Numbered from the stretch's first letter, positions 1 to 12,091 are shown. The stretch: 64,000 nt of DNA from Anaeramoeba ignava (GCA_028826165.1 JAPDFW010000070.1:208501-272500); one strand, 5' to 3'. Made by a program: numbers and translations. Notes: a model not told the origin generated them from the letters alone.

Positions 1-800
1 TAAATAAATTAATAAATAAATTAATAAATAAATTAATAAATAAATTAATAAATAATTTAATAAATAAATTTAATAAATAATTTAATAAATAATTTAATAA
101 ATAATTTAATAAATAAATTAATAAATAATTTAATAAATAATTTAATAAATAATTTAATAAATAATTTAATAAATAATTTAATAAATAAATTAATAAATAA
201 ATTAATAAATAATTTAATAAATAATTTAATAAATAAATTAATAAATAATTTAATAAATAAATTAATAAATAAATTAATAAATAATTTTAATAAATAATTT
301 AATAAACAATTTAATAAATAAATTAATAAATAAATTAATAAATAAATTAATAAATAAATTAATAATTAAATTAATAATTAAATTAATAAATAAATTAATA
401 AATAAATTAATAAATATATTAATAAATAATTTAATAAATAATTTAATTAATAATTTAATAAATAATTTAATAAATAAATTAATAAATAATTTAATAAATA
501 AATTAATAAATAAATTAATAATTAAATTATTAAATAATTTAATAAATAATTTAATAAATAATTTAATAAATAATTTAATAAATAAATTAATAAAAATAAA
601 TAAATTAATAAATAAATTAATAAATAAATTAATAAATAAATTAATAAATAATTTTATAAATAATTTAATAAATAAATTAATAAATAATTTAATAAATAAA
701 TTAATAAATAAATTAATAAATAATTTAATAAATAATTTAATAAATAAATTAATAAATAAATTAATAAATAATTTAATAAATAAATTAATAAATATTCTTA
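1..800. repeat. Simple AT repeat, AATTAATAAATA-type
   Basis: About 800 bases consist almost only of the words AATTAATAAATA and AATTTAATAAATA with small variations and no G or C apart from one C near position 306. The long open frame that crosses it on the minus strand (a Phe/Ile/Asn/Leu/Lys repeat) is an artefact of the repeat. It adjoins a plausible splice donor at about 810 on the minus strand, so it may be the first intron of the gene starting at 975. Confidence 0.9.
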
Positions 801-810
801 TTCTTTTTAC

Positions 811-975
811 TTCAATAGGTTTATATCTATTATTCCATTGTGTTGATAATTCATTTGAATTTGTGCAAAATTTAAAAAATAAATTTGATTGTTTTTGTGT
901 AAATTTTAAACCAAAAATAGAATCAATTTGAATTGGTTTTTTAGATTCTTTTAAAATTTCTTTTAAAGAAGACAT
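811..975 (-). CDS. First exon of an unrecognised protein (partial)
   Basis: A minus-strand ATG at 975 opens a 55-codon stretch of ordinary composition beginning MSSLKEILKESKKPIQ and including a short FGLKF segment. The open frame continues into the AT repeat, but composition changes abruptly after a GAA|GTAAAA site (exon end at 811), so I read this as exon 1 followed by a repeat-filled intron whose end lies beyond the window edge. The start lies 84 bases from the divergent RRP4 start. I do not recognise the family. The ATG and coding character are visible; the splice site is inferred. Confidence 0.5.
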
Positions 976-1059
976 TTTAAGAAAAAAAAAAAATGAAAAA
1001 AAAATGAAAAAAAAATGAAAAAAAATAAAAATTATTTTTTCTTTTTTTTTCCAAAATAA
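976..1059. promoter_or_regulatory. Divergent intergenic promoter region
   Basis: Only 84 bases separate the minus-strand start at 975 from the RRP4 ATG at 1060. The sequence is A- and T-tracts with repeated TGAAAAAAAA words, the same TTTTTTTTCA-type leader seen upstream of most genes in this window. It must carry both start regions, but no defined element can be named. Confidence 0.4.
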
Positions 1060-1999
1060 ATGATAAACGAACCACAACGAATCGTAACACCGGGTGAGAT
1101 ATTAACACAGGAATCTGATTTTCTTCGGGGACATGGAGTTTCACTTCAGAATAATCAACTTACAGCAACAATTTCTGGAGTAGTTGAAAAGGTGAATAAA
1201 TTAGTATCAGTTGAACCACTAAAATCACGATATAATCCGCATGTTGGAGACATAGTAATTGGGAGAATCAACGAAGTTATGCGGAAAAAATGGAAAGTGG
1301 AAGTGAATTCAACTCAAAATGCAATTCTTTCACTTTCGGCAATTATTCTGCCTGACGGAATTCAAAGAAGAAGAACATCAACTGATGAAATGAATATGCG
1401 AAATTTCTACAAAGAAGATGATCTCATTTGTGCCGAAGTGCAAAAGATACAATGGCAAGAAAACAAGATATTTCTTCATACTCGAAGTTTAAAATATGGA
1501 AAACTTAAAATACGGTCAATTGATTATTGTTCCCCCAAGACTTATCAAAAGGAGCAAGTCCCATTACCTCACTCTTGCTTCGGAAGTGCTTCTTATTCTC
1601 GGTGTCAATGGATATTGCTGGATATCTTCTCCCGAAACTGTCCCCAAAATTGATAAAAAAAACACTGACAAAAATAACTGGTGGGTTTCAACTCATCAAA
1701 AAACTGATTTTGAGAAGGATTTATCAACTGATCCAAAAAGTGCCAAGCTTCGGATCAGGAAAAGATTTATCGACGATGAGTCCCAAAGATACAAGTCTTT
1801 CACTCAAGAAATGAGGGAAAAAATTGCAAGAACCAGAAACTCCATTTTTGTTCTTTCCACTTTGAATATGACTATTGACCCGATTGCAATTATGAAAATT
1901 TATTCCAAAAGTTTATCTCTTCAACTTGAAAGCAAAGACATGCTTGAGCCTAATAATATGATGAATTTAATTGATGCGAAAGAAGAAGAGAAGATTTAA
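1060..1999 (+). CDS. RRP4: Exosome complex component RRP4, with an internal frame break
   Basis: RRP4 is an S1/KH cap subunit of the RNA exosome, used in 3'-5' RNA processing and decay. The family signature is clear: a GEILT-like N-terminus, RYNPHVGDIVIGRI followed by KWKVEVNS (S1 domain, residues about 50-130), RRRTSTDEMNMR, then HTRSLKYG. A C-terminal half matching the RRP4 KH region (LIIVPPRLIKR, then ILGVNGYCWIS) continues to the stop at 1997-1999. The two halves are in different frames. The switch coincides with an imperfect 16-bp tandem duplication at 1489-1520; omitting one copy joins the halves exactly as in other RRP4 proteins (HTRSLKYGQL). No GT-AG intron fits in 16 bases. Whether this is a real mutation, a polymorphism or an assembly error cannot be told here. 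Confidence 0.85.
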
Positions 2000-2096
2000 A
2001 TTTGATTAAAAATAAAAATAATAAAAATAATAATAAAAATTTTCCCTAAAAGAAAAAAAATTTTATTTTTCTCTTTTGTTTTGTTTTGTTTTGTTT

Positions 2097-4508
2097 TTAA
2101 ATTTTTTTTCGAAGTTCTGAATTCTCTTTTTTAACAATTCCAAGTTCTTTTTCAAGTAGATCAACAATATCTTCAAATTCTTTGATTGTTTTCATTGCAT
2201 TTTCCATTTCGATATTTTTTTCAAGAATTTTATCTTGGAAATAAGTAAGTTGGGATTGTTTTTCTTCTTCATTTTTTTTTGCTTCTTGGAATTGGAAAAA
2301 AAGTTGTTCGAGATCTTCGTTTCTTTGGTTTAAATCCTGAGCTAATTGAGAAAATTCTGTGCGAAGTTCCTCATTTTCTTCTTGGATTTGAGAATTGTGT
2401 TGGATTTGGCTTTGCATTTCCTGTCTGAAACTAGAATATTCATAATCAAGTTCGTTATATCTTGCCAAGATCTCATTTCTTTCTTGTTGGAAATGATTGA
2501 TTTGGTCGATCAAAATGATTTGCTCTTTTTCATAGTTTTCTTTTAGTATTTTGGCTTCTTTTTTGATATTTTTCAAATTTTTTGTTTCGTTAATGATTGA
2601 TAATTGGAGATCGATTGAGTGTTTTCTGTTTTCTTCTATTGTTTCCAAGAGAAACATTGGGAGGTCGTCGACATCAGTTACATTATCAGAATCGAAATCC
2701 AAATTAAGAGAGCCAAGTTTGTCGAAGAATTCTGTTGTTAGATTTACTTTTACCATTCCATTTTGTGCGTCTATGGTTTCTTGATTGAGTTTTTCTGATA
2801 ATCTCTGTTTTGATTTGTTGAGTTCTTCTTTGAGTTCTGTGTTTTGGTTTTGGAGAGATTCGTTTGCTTGTTTGGTTTTTTCGAGGTTTTGTGTTAATCC
2901 TTTTATTGTGTTTGATGTGTCTTCTTGGTATTTGTTTTGTTTTTTTATCAACTCGTTAATTGCTGATTTTTTCTCATCAAGTTGTGATGATAATTGTTTG
3001 ATTTGTTCCAAAGCATTTGTGTATTTATGTTTTCTTTTGATTTTCTTTTTTTTGTTTTCGTGTGCATTTGTTAGAATTTGGATTTTAAGTTGTTTGATTG
3101 TTTCGAGAAGATTATTTTTTTCTTCGATTTGGATTTGAGTTTGATTTTTATTTTCAATATCAATTTCTTTTTGAATTTGAATATCAATATCAATATCAAT
3201 ATCAGTTTGTGTTGATTCTTCAATTTTATCTTCAATTTGAATATCTTTTTTTTCAATTTCAATTTGAATATCAGTTTGTGTTGATTCTTCAATTTTATCT
3301 TCTTTAATTTCCTTTTCAATTTCAATATCTTTTTTTTCATTTTTATCTTCTTTAATTTCCTTTTCAATTTGAATATCAGTTTGAATTTGGATATCTTTTT
3401 TTTCAATTTCAATTTGAATATCAGTTTGTGTTGATTTTTCAATTTTATCTTCTTTAATTTCCTTTTCAGTTTCAATATCTTCTTGGATTTGAATACCTTT
3501 TTTTTCAATTTCAATTTGAATATCAGTTTGTGTTGATTTTTCAATTTTATCTTCTTTAATTTCCTTTTCAATTTCAATATCTTTTTGGATTTGAATATCT
3601 TTTTTTTCAATTTCAATTTGAATATCAGTTTGAATTTGGATATCTTTTTTTTCAATTTGAATATCTTTTTTTTCAATTTGAATATCAGTTTGAATTTGGA
3701 TATCTTTTTTTCCAATTTCAATTTGAATATCAGTTTGTGTTGATTCTTCAATTTTATCTTCTTTAATTTCCTTTTCAATTTGAATATCTTTTTTTTCAAT
3801 TTTATCTTCTTTAATTTCCTTTTCAATTTTATCTTCAATTTTATCTTCAATTTTATCTTCTTTAATTTCCTTTTCAATTTTATCTTCAATTTTATCTTCA
3901 ATTTTATCTTCAATTTTATCTTCAATTTTATCTTCAATTTTATCTTCAATTTTATCTTTAATTTTATCTTTAATTTTATCTTTAATTTTATCTTTAATTT
4001 TAATATCTTTTTTTTGATCTTGTTCCTCAATTTTCTTATTAATTTTTTTCAATTCTTCTTCAATTTTAATTTTTGAATTTTTAAGTTCTTCAATCTCATC
4101 AGCATATTTGCCAACCAAAGTAACTAAATTACGTCTAACTTCATCTGTTTTAAGCAAATCATCTTTAATTGATAAAATTGCATTATCTTTTTCCAAAATT
4201 AAATTTTGTTGAGATTTAATTTTACTTTCTAATTCTTCAATTTTTTCTTCAAATTGTTTTTCTTTTTCTTCAAATTGCTTTTCTTTTTCGTCAGTTTTGC
4301 TTTCTTTTTCCTTTTGAATAAGATTTTCTTGTTCTTTTGGTTGAAATAGTTTTTGACTTGTATAATCAGTTGTTGTTATTGATTTTTTAATTGGTTTTGT
4401 TTGTTTTTTTTGTGGTTTTATTTGGGATTGTTTGCTTTGTTGTGCTAATTCTTTTGCTTTTTTTTCATAAATATTTTTAATTTCAGAAACTGAGAAAAAT
4501 TGTGTCAT
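2097..4508 (-). CDS. 803-aa repetitive coiled-coil protein with TQT motifs
   Basis: This is an unbroken minus-strand frame of 803 codons. The first 60 residues are Gln/Lys-rich (MTQFFSVSEIKNIYEKKAKE). Residues about 65-180 and 490-803 are long Glu/Lys/Leu/Gln coiled coil. The middle (about 180-480) is a repeat array built from KIKDKIKDKIEDKIEDK, KEIKEDKIE and DIQIEIEKKDIQIQ units. Five STQTD motifs lie in that array, two of them as KSTQTD, which fit the dynein light chain LC8 consensus (K/R)xTQT. No catalytic domain is seen. It is probably a cytoskeletal or scaffold protein. The internal repeat accounts for several spurious frames on both strands. The family is not recognised. Confidence 0.85.
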   Translation of the reverse strand: MTQFFSVSEIKNIYEKKAKELAQQSKQSQIKPQKKQTKPIKKSITTTDYTSQKLFQPKEQENLIQKEKESKTDEKEKQFEEKEKQFEEKIEELESKIKSQQNLILEKDNAILSIKDDLLKTDEVRRNLVTLVGKYADEIEELKNSKIKIEEELKKINKKIEEQDQKKDIKIKDKIKDKIKDKIKDKIEDKIEDKIEDKIEDKIEDKIEDKIEKEIKEDKIEDKIEDKIEKEIKEDKIEKKDIQIEKEIKEDKIEESTQTDIQIEIGKKDIQIQTDIQIEKKDIQIEKKDIQIQTDIQIEIEKKDIQIQKDIEIEKEIKEDKIEKSTQTDIQIEIEKKGIQIQEDIETEKEIKEDKIEKSTQTDIQIEIEKKDIQIQTDIQIEKEIKEDKNEKKDIEIEKEIKEDKIEESTQTDIQIEIEKKDIQIEDKIEESTQTDIDIDIDIQIQKEIDIENKNQTQIQIEEKNNLLETIKQLKIQILTNAHENKKKKIKRKHKYTNALEQIKQLSSQLDEKKSAINELIKKQNKYQEDTSNTIKGLTQNLEKTKQANESLQNQNTELKEELNKSKQRLSEKLNQETIDAQNGMVKVNLTTEFFDKLGSLNLDFDSDNVTDVDDLPMFLLETIEENRKHSIDLQLSIINETKNLKNIKKEAKILKENYEKEQIILIDQINHFQQERNEILARYNELDYEYSSFRQEMQSQIQHNSQIQEENEELRTEFSQLAQDLNQRNEDLEQLFFQFQEAKKNEEEKQSQLTYFQDKILEKNIEMENAMKTIKEFEDIVDLLEKELGIVKKENSELRKKI

Positions 4509-4639
4509 TTTGATGTAATTTGAATATAATAAAAAAAAATTAAAAAAAAAAATGGAGAATAAAAAAAAATGAAAAATTATAAAATTATAAAATTATAAAA
4601 TTAAAATTTGTTATTTTTTATTTGAATAAACTATTTTCC

Positions 4640-4981
4640 GATTTTAAATTTGATTTTGATTTTAATTTTGATTTTAATTTTAATTTTGATTTTGATTTTG
4701 ATTTTAAATTTAATTTTGAATTTTGATTTTGATTTTGATTTTAATTTTAATTTTAATTTTGATTTTGATTTTAATTTTAATTTTAATTTTGATTTTAATT
4801 TTAATTTTGATTTTAATTTTAATTTTGATTTTGATTTTAATTTTAATTTTAAATTTTGATTTTAATTTTGATTTTAAATTTGATTTTAATTTTGATTTTA
4901 ATTTTGATTTTAATTTTAATTTTAATTTTAATTTTAATTTTAATTTTGATTTTAATTTTAATTTTAATTTTGATTTTGATT
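4640..4981. repeat. TTTTGATTTTAATTTT microsatellite
   Basis: This consists of alternating TTTTGA and TTTTAA hexamer-like units running up to the glycerol kinase stop codon. It is the same repeat that fills glycerol kinase introns 2 and 3, here in the 3' flank. Ile/Leu or Asn/Phe/Asp open frames across it are artefacts. Confidence 0.9.
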
Positions 4982-7508
4982 TTAATCGATCCAATTAAAA
5001 GATTTTTCAACTGCTTTTTTCCATTTTATAAAACGTTGTTTTCTTTCTTTTTCATCAATTTTTGAAGAGAAAATAGTAAATTCAGAATGTTCATTAAGAA
5101 TTTGTTTAATTTGATCAAGAGAATCCCAAACTTTAACACCCAAACCAGCACTTAAAGCAGCACCTAAAGCAGTAGTTTCAATTTGAGATGGTCGAATAAC
5201 ATTAATTCCAAGAAGATCTGCTTGAATTTGCATACATAAATCGGATTTTGTCATTCCTCCATCAACTCGAAGTTCTTTAATTTTAATTTCTGAGTCTTCT
5301 TCCATAGCTTTTAAAACTTCCATTGCTTGAAAGCATCTAATTTGAATTTTAATTTTAATTTTAATTTTGATTTTGAATTTGATTTTAATTTTAATTTTGA
5401 TTTTAATTTTTATTAATTTTAATTTTGATTTTGATTTTAATTTTGATTTTAATTTTTGATTTTGATTTTAATTTTAATTTTGATTTTAATTTTAATTTTA
5501 ATTTTAATTTTAATTTTAATTTTAATTTTAATTTTAATTTTGATTTTGATTTTAATTTTAATTTTAATTTTAATTTTGATTTTGATTTTAATTTGATTTT
5601 GATTTTAATTTTAATTTTAATTTTGATTTTAATTTTGATTTTGATTTTAATTTTAATTTTGATATTAATTTTGATTTTGATTTTAATTTTAATTTTAATT
5701 TTGATTTTAATTTTGATTTTAATTTTAATTTTTAATTTTAATTTTGATTTTGATTTTAAATTTTAATTTTGAATTTAATTTTAATTTTAAAAAGAGAATC
5801 TACGTTGATTCAAGACAAGCTCTTGCTAAATGATATTTATTTGTAAAAGAAGTTAAACCAACAATTATTCCTCTTGCATCTGAACGCCAATACGGACAAA
5901 ATAAACCAGAAAAAGCTGGAACAAAATAAACATCTCCACTATCCTTAACTTTTGCAGCAAATTCATCAATTTGAGGAGCTGAATCAATCATTTGGATTTT
6001 ATCTCTTAACCTATTTGATTTTAATTTTGATTTTAATTTTAATTTTAATTTTAATTTTTGATTTTTGAATTTTTATTTTAATTTTGATTTTGATTTTTGA
6101 TTTTTGATTTTTAATTTTAATTTTAATTTTAATTTTAATATTAATTTTGAATTTGATTTTAATTTTAATTTTAATTTTAATTTTAATATTAATTTTAATT
6201 TGGATTTTTAATTTTAATTTTAATTTTAATTTTAATTTTGATTTTGGTTTTGATTTTAATTTTAATATTGATTTTGATTTTTAATTTTAATTTTAAAGAA
6301 ATAATATAATCATGAAATAAATCAAAGAAGGAATAAGAGTAATGATAATAACCATTGAATAGCATGACCAGCAACAGCAACCGAACCTTCAAGAGCATAA
6401 AAAACAGGATTATCTGGACCAAATTGGTAAGCAACTGTAGTTAAAAGACCATGAGTAGAATTAATAATATTAGTGCCTGTATTTTTGAGCATAAAGCAAC
6501 CTGTTCCATAAGTATTCTTGACTTGACCTGAAGAAAAGCATAGTTGACCAACAAGTGCAGCTTGCTGGTCACCCAAACAACCAGCAATAGGAACATTCAA
6601 AATATCATTAAAAATAGGATTTTTCACATTTCCATAAATCTCACAAGAACTGCATATTTTCGGGAGTATTTTCATTGGGATATTCAGTGATTCACACATT
6701 TTTTCACTCCATTTCGCACTTTTTAGATCCATTAGCATTGTGCGACTTGCATTAGTGACATCAGTAACGTGATTTCCTCCTTGATTACCTCCAGTCAAGT
6801 TCCAGATCAGCCATGAATCAATTGTCCCAAAAAGGCATCTTTCCTCATCAATTGCAGTTTTAACTTCTGGGACGTTTTGTATTAACCAATTGAGTTTTGT
6901 TGCTGAAAAATAAGTTGAAATGGGTAATCCACAAATTTCTTTGAAATGATCTTGATTTCCGAATTTTTGGATCAAATCGTTACATATTTGTTGATTTCGC
7001 ATATCAAGCCATACAATTGCATTATGCAACGGTTTTCCTGTTATTTTATCCCAAACACATGTTGTTTCTCTTTGATTTGTTATTCCTATTGATTTTAGAT
7101 TTTCTATTGTATATCCTTGTGATTTGCATTTTTTTAGTGATTCTGATATGCAAATTTGAACAGTTTCTAATATTTTGAGTGGATCATGTTCTGTCCAACC
7201 TTCTTTTGGGTTGATTTGTTCGAATTCCATTTGATGTGATGCAATTAAATTTAGTTTTTCGTTAAAAACTAAAAATCTTGTTGATGTTGTTCCCTTTTCA
7301 TTTTATATAAATATTTATATTTATATTTTGATTTAATTTTCAATTTAATTTTTTGATTTAATTTTTAATTTAAATTTTTGATTTAAATTTCAATTTAATT
7401 TTTTGATTTAATTTTCAATTTAATTTTTTGATTGAATTTTGCAATTTCTTCTTCTTGAATAGATTTAAATTAATTTACTTGATCAATTGCTCCAACTAAT
7501 TGACTCAT
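4982..7508 (-). CDS. GK: Glycerol kinase (4 exons)
   Basis: It phosphorylates glycerol to glycerol-3-phosphate using ATP (FGGY family). Exons are 7508-7479, 7293-6353, 6010-5804 and 5336-4982. All junctions are GT-AG, and together they give 510 residues, the usual family length. The 30-base first exon encodes [10 protein letters not shown] and splices to [10 protein letters not shown], rebuilding the phosphate-binding start. Other signatures are [59 protein letters not shown] and ETTALGAAL. The end, [12 protein letters not shown], matches the family C-terminus. Introns of 185, 342 and 467 bases separate the exons; the second and third are filled with AAAATC/AAAATT repeats in the sense direction. 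No lesion is seen. In an anaerobe it would feed glycerol into glycolysis or lipid synthesis. Confidence 0.95.
5337..5803 (-). repeat. Microsatellite-filled intron 3 of glycerol kinase
   Basis: The 467-base intron starts GTAGATTC and ends ATTAG on the sense (minus) strand. Nearly all of the rest is AAAATT/AAAATC units. Intron 2 (6011-6352) is the same repeat type with extra AAAATCAAAAATC variants. Confidence 0.9.
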
Positions 7509-7658
7509 TAAAATAAAAAGGAAAAGGAAAAAAAAAATGAAAAATGATTTTAAAAATAAAAATAAAAATAAATAAAAAAGAAGAAAAAAAAAACAAAAAA
7601 ATTTTTTTTTTATACATTTTCAAATTTCATTTTTTTTCTTAACAATCCTAAAAAAAAT

Positions 7659-10600
7659 ATGATCAAAACATTATTTCTTATTAATAACAATGGGGATGTT
7701 ATAATAGAAAAGCATTGGAGAGGATTAACACCACGATCCGTTGCGCAATATTTTTGGAATGAAATATCTAATTATGAAAATAAAAAAGATGCAAAACCAA
7801 TAATACAAACACAAAAAGAAACCTTAATTTTCATTGAAAGAGTTGACATGTATTATCTTGCAGTAATTCCTATCGAAGGATCTCCTTTAATGGTCGTAGA
7901 ATTTCTGGACAGGCTTTCTCAAATCTTTGCTAAATTTTTTGGTAAAATGCCAACGGAAGATGTTATTAAAGAAAATTTTGTTATCATTTATGAAGTAATT
8001 GTTATTTTTTTTTTTCGTTATTCTTAATTCTCCTTTTTTCCGTTTATTCTTTTTATTATTTTTGTTTTTATTGTTTTTGTTTTTATTATTTTTATTTTTA
8101 TTATTATTTTTCAATTAATTTGAGAAAAAAAAATTTTTTCTATTTAAAATTGAAAATTGGAATTTTGAAAGAAAATTATAAAACAAAATATAAAACAAAT
8201 TAATAAACAAATTATAAAACAATTTATAAAACAATTATAAAACAATTATAAAATAAATTATAAAACAAATTATAAAACAAATTATAAAACAAATTATAAA
8301 ATAATTTAATAAACAAAAATAAAATAATTTAATAAGCAATTTATAAACAAATTATAAAACAAATTAATAAACAAAATATTAAATAATTTAATAAACAATT
8401 TATAAACAAATTATAAAACAAATTAATAAAAAAATATTAAATAATTTATACAATTTAATAAACAAATTATAAAATAAAAATAAAACAATTTATAAATAAA
8501 TTATAAAATAATTTATAAAACAAATTATAAAACAAATTATTTATAAAATAAATTATAAAATAATTTAATAAACAAATTATAAAACAATTTATAAACAATT
8601 TATAAAACAATTTAATAAACAAAAATATAAAAATTTAAATTATAAAACAAATTATAAAACAAATTATAAAACAAATTATAAAACAATTTAATAAACAAAA
8701 TACAAATAATTTAATAAACAAAAATATAAATAAAATATAAAATAATTTAATAAACAAAATATAAATAAATTATAAAACAAATTTAAACTAAAACAATTTA
8801 TAAAACAAATTATAAAACAATTTATAAAATAATTTAATAAACAAAATAAAATAATTTAATAAGCAATTTATAAACAAATTATAAAACAAATTAATAAACA
8901 AAATATTAAATAATTTATAAAATAAATTATAAAACAATTTAATAAACAAATTAAAATATAAATAAATTATAAAACAAATTATAAAACAAAATATAAAAAA
9001 TTTATAAAACAATTTAATAAACAAATTATAAAACAAATTATAAAATAAATTATAAAATAAATTATAAAACAAATTATAAAACAAAATATAAAAAATTTAT
9101 AAAACAATTTAATAAACAAAATATAAAACTAAAACAAATTATAAACAATTTATAAAATAAATTATAAAATAATTTATAAAATAATTTATAAAAACAACCT
9201 TTTTCCAAAATAGCTTTTAGATGAAATGATGGATAATGGATTTCCACTTACAACCGAACCTAGTGTTCTTGAAGAAATGATAAATATTTCAAAACAAAGA
9301 TCAGTTAAATCAAGTGATCTAATTCCTACAGGATCATTATCAAACACTCCATGGAGAAAACCAGGAATAAAACATTCTCCAAATGAAATTCTTATTGATT
9401 TTATTGAAAGAATTGATACAATAATTGAAGTGTAAATAAATATTTAAATTGAATTGAATTGAATTGAATTGAATTGAAAATAAATATTTAAATTGAATTG
9501 AATTGAAAATATTTAAATTGGATTGAATTGAATTAAATTAAATTAAATTGAATTGAATTGAATTGAATTGAATTGAAATATTTAATTTAAATTGAATTAT
9601 TTAAATTGAATTGAAATAAATTAAATTAAATTGAATTGAATTGAAAATATTTAAATTGAATTGAATTGAATTGAAATGAAAATATTTAATTTAAATTGAA
9701 ATTCAAAATAAAAAGAAATGGCACTCCTGTAACAACAGAAATCGATGCCAAAGCTTTAGTTGATTGTAGATTATCGGGAATGCCAGAACTCACAATGTCT
9801 TTCAATCAACCTAGACTTGTTGAAGACATCTCTTTCCATCCATGTGTAAGATATAATCATTGGGAACAATATCAGAAAGTTAATTTTGTGCCGCCTGATG
9901 GTGAATTTCAACTTTTAACATACAGGTTTGAATTATTAGAAAAAAAAAACTGAAAGAATTTTTAAAGAATTTTTTCATTTTCAAAAAATAATATATTTAT
10001 TTATATTTCATCTTCATTTTTTATCTTATTATCCAATTGCTTTCGTTATTATTTCCTCTTTTTTTAGTATTAAATCTCCTAATATTCAAGTTCCTATATA
10101 TTCAGATCCTATTTTTAAATGGGAAAAAAACAAAGGTGTTTTGGATTTGAAAATTGGTATTAAAAACAATCAGGAAAAGCCTGTTGAAAATGTATCAATA
10201 ATCATTCCTTTCCCAAAAAATATTGAAAAGCCAAAGCTTGTTTGTTCTGATGGAAGTGTTTTATTTGATGAATCTTCAAAAGTATTTTTGCAATTAGATT
10301 TTAAATAATTTTAATAATAATTTTAATAATAATTTTAATAATAATTTTAATAATAATTTTAATAATAAATTTAATAAATAATTTTATAAAATAATTTTAA
10401 TAATAAATTTAATAATAATTTTAATAATAATTTTAATAATAAATTTAATAATAATTTTAATAATAATTTTAATAATAATTTTAATAATAAATTTAATAAT
10501 AAATTATTAATAATTTTAATAATAATTTAAATAATAAATTTAATAATAAATTTAATAATAATTTTAATAATAATTTTATAAATAATTTTAATAATAATTT

Positions 10601-11678
10601 TAATAATAATTTTTTAATAATTTTATAAAATAATTTTAATAATAAATTTAATAATAATTTTAATAATAATTTTATAAATAATTTTATTAATAATTTAAAT
10701 AATAATTTTAATAATAATTTTAATAATAATTTTTTTAATAATTTTTAATAAATTTTTAAATAAATAATTTTAATAATAATTTTAATAATAATTTTATAAA
10801 TAATTTATAAATAATTTTATAAATAATTTATAAATAATTTTTATAATAATAATTTTAATAATAATTTTAATAATAATTTTATAAATAATTTATAAATAAT
10901 TTATAAATAATTTTATAAATAATAATTTTAATAATAATTTTAATAATAATTTTATTAATAATTTTAATAATAATTTTATTAATAAATTTATTAATAATTT
11001 TATTAATAATTTTAATAATAATTTTAATAATAATTTTAATAATAATTTTAATAATAATTTAAATAATAATTTTAATAATAATTTTAATAATAAATTAATA
11101 ATAATTTTTATAAATAATTTTAATAATAATTTTATTAATAAATTTAATAATAATTTTATAAATAATTTTATTAATAATTTAAATAATAATTTTATTAATA
11201 AATTTAATAATAATTTTATAAATAATTTTATTAATAATTTAAATAATAATTTAATAATAAATTTAATAATAAATTTAATAATAATTTTAATAATAAATTT
11301 AATAATAATTTTAATAATAATTTTAATAATAAATTTATTAATAATTTTAATAATAATTTTAATAATAATTTTATTAATAATTTTAATAATAATTTTATAA
11401 ATAATTTTAATAATAATTTTGAAAATCAAAATCAGAAAATTAAATGGAAAATTGGAAAATTAAAAGAAAGAGCATCACATTTATCAGGAACAATACCATT
11501 AACACCAGATACAGCACCACCTGAAGAAAGACCAACAGCACTAGCTGAATTTCGGGTAGTTTCATTATCAGCATCAGGATTAAAAGTTGATCGAATAGAT
11601 CTTCATAATGAAAATTATAAAGTATTTAAAGGTGTTCGTTTTATAACAGAAGCAGGAAATTTCCAGATTAGATTTTAA
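7659..11678 (+). CDS. AP3M: AP-3 adaptor complex mu subunit (5 exons)
   Basis: This is the medium chain of the AP-3 coat, which binds tyrosine-based sorting signals for Golgi/endosome-to-lysosome transport. Exons are 7659-7994, 9214-9431, 9716-9925, 10068-10281 and 11436-11678, giving 406 residues, close to the usual ~418. The start MIKTLFLINNNGDVIIEKHW is the longin-like N-domain. Later landmarks are LLDEMMDNGFPL, NTPWRKPGIK, CRLSGMPELTMSFNQPRL, ISFHPCVRYNHWE, PPDGEFQLLTYS and the closing FKGVRFITEAGNFQIRF of the mu-homology domain. Sequence-based choice of AP-3 over AP-1/2 rests on the GFPL/RSV-like linker and overall match. Introns 1 and 4 exceed 1 kb and are almost pure short repeats, each of a different type; intron 2 is a GAATT repeat. 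There is no frame break in any exon. Confidence 0.95.
7995..9213 (+). repeat. AP3M intron 1, AAATTATAAAACA repeat
   Basis: This 1219-base GT-AG intron carries a non-repetitive first ~170 bases, then about 1 kb of AAATTATAAAACA and AATTTAATAAACA words. The minus-strand Phe/Tyr/Asn/Leu frame inside it is spurious. Confidence 0.9.
9432..9715 (+). repeat. AP3M intron 2, TTGAATTGAA repeat
   Basis: The 284-base GT-AG intron is made of TTGAA pentamers interrupted by AAATATTTAAA. It is a different repeat from those in the other introns of the same gene. Confidence 0.85.
10282..11435 (+). repeat. AP3M intron 4, AATAATTTT repeat
   Basis: The 1154-base GT-AG intron starts GTATTTTTGC and ends AAAATCAG; the interior is AATAATTTT with AAATAATTT variants and essentially no G or C. 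Phe/Ile/Lys/Leu frames within it are artefacts. Confidence 0.9.
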
Positions 11679-12091
11679 ACAAAAATAATATTATTATTAT
11701 TATTTTTAAAATTTCTCATTCATTTATCTTCACATTTTATCCTTTCATTCAATTTCTAATAATAATATTTAAATTTTAATTTTTGATAATCTAATTTTGC
11801 AAGAAAAAAATTTTTTTTCTTTTAAAAATTTCCAAGTTTTGATCAAAAAAGTTTAAAATTCTTTTGGTTACTTGACTTTTTTTTTTTACTAAACAAAAAT
11901 TACAAAAAAAATTACAGAATTTCCAAAAAGGAAATTTTTTTTTAATTTCTTAAATTTTCTTTTTCTTTTTTTTGCTTTTTTTTTTTTAATTAAAAAACAA
12001 AAAATTAAAAATTCATTTTTTTTCATTTTTTTTTCATTTTTTTTTCAATAATAAAAATAAATAAATAAATAAATAATAATAAATATTAATA
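11679..12091. other. Intergenic region, no gene seen
   Basis: About 410 bases of AT-rich sequence lie between AP3M and the TH1 gene. It contains homopolymer A and T runs and, just before the next ATG, an AATAAATAAATAAATAA stretch. I see no coding signal, RNA gene or defined element. Confidence 0.6.

Noticed and set aside
274-810. Long open frame rich in Phe, Ile, Asn and Leu upstream of the unknown exon
   Set aside because: It is the translation of an AT microsatellite; composition changes at a plausible splice donor.
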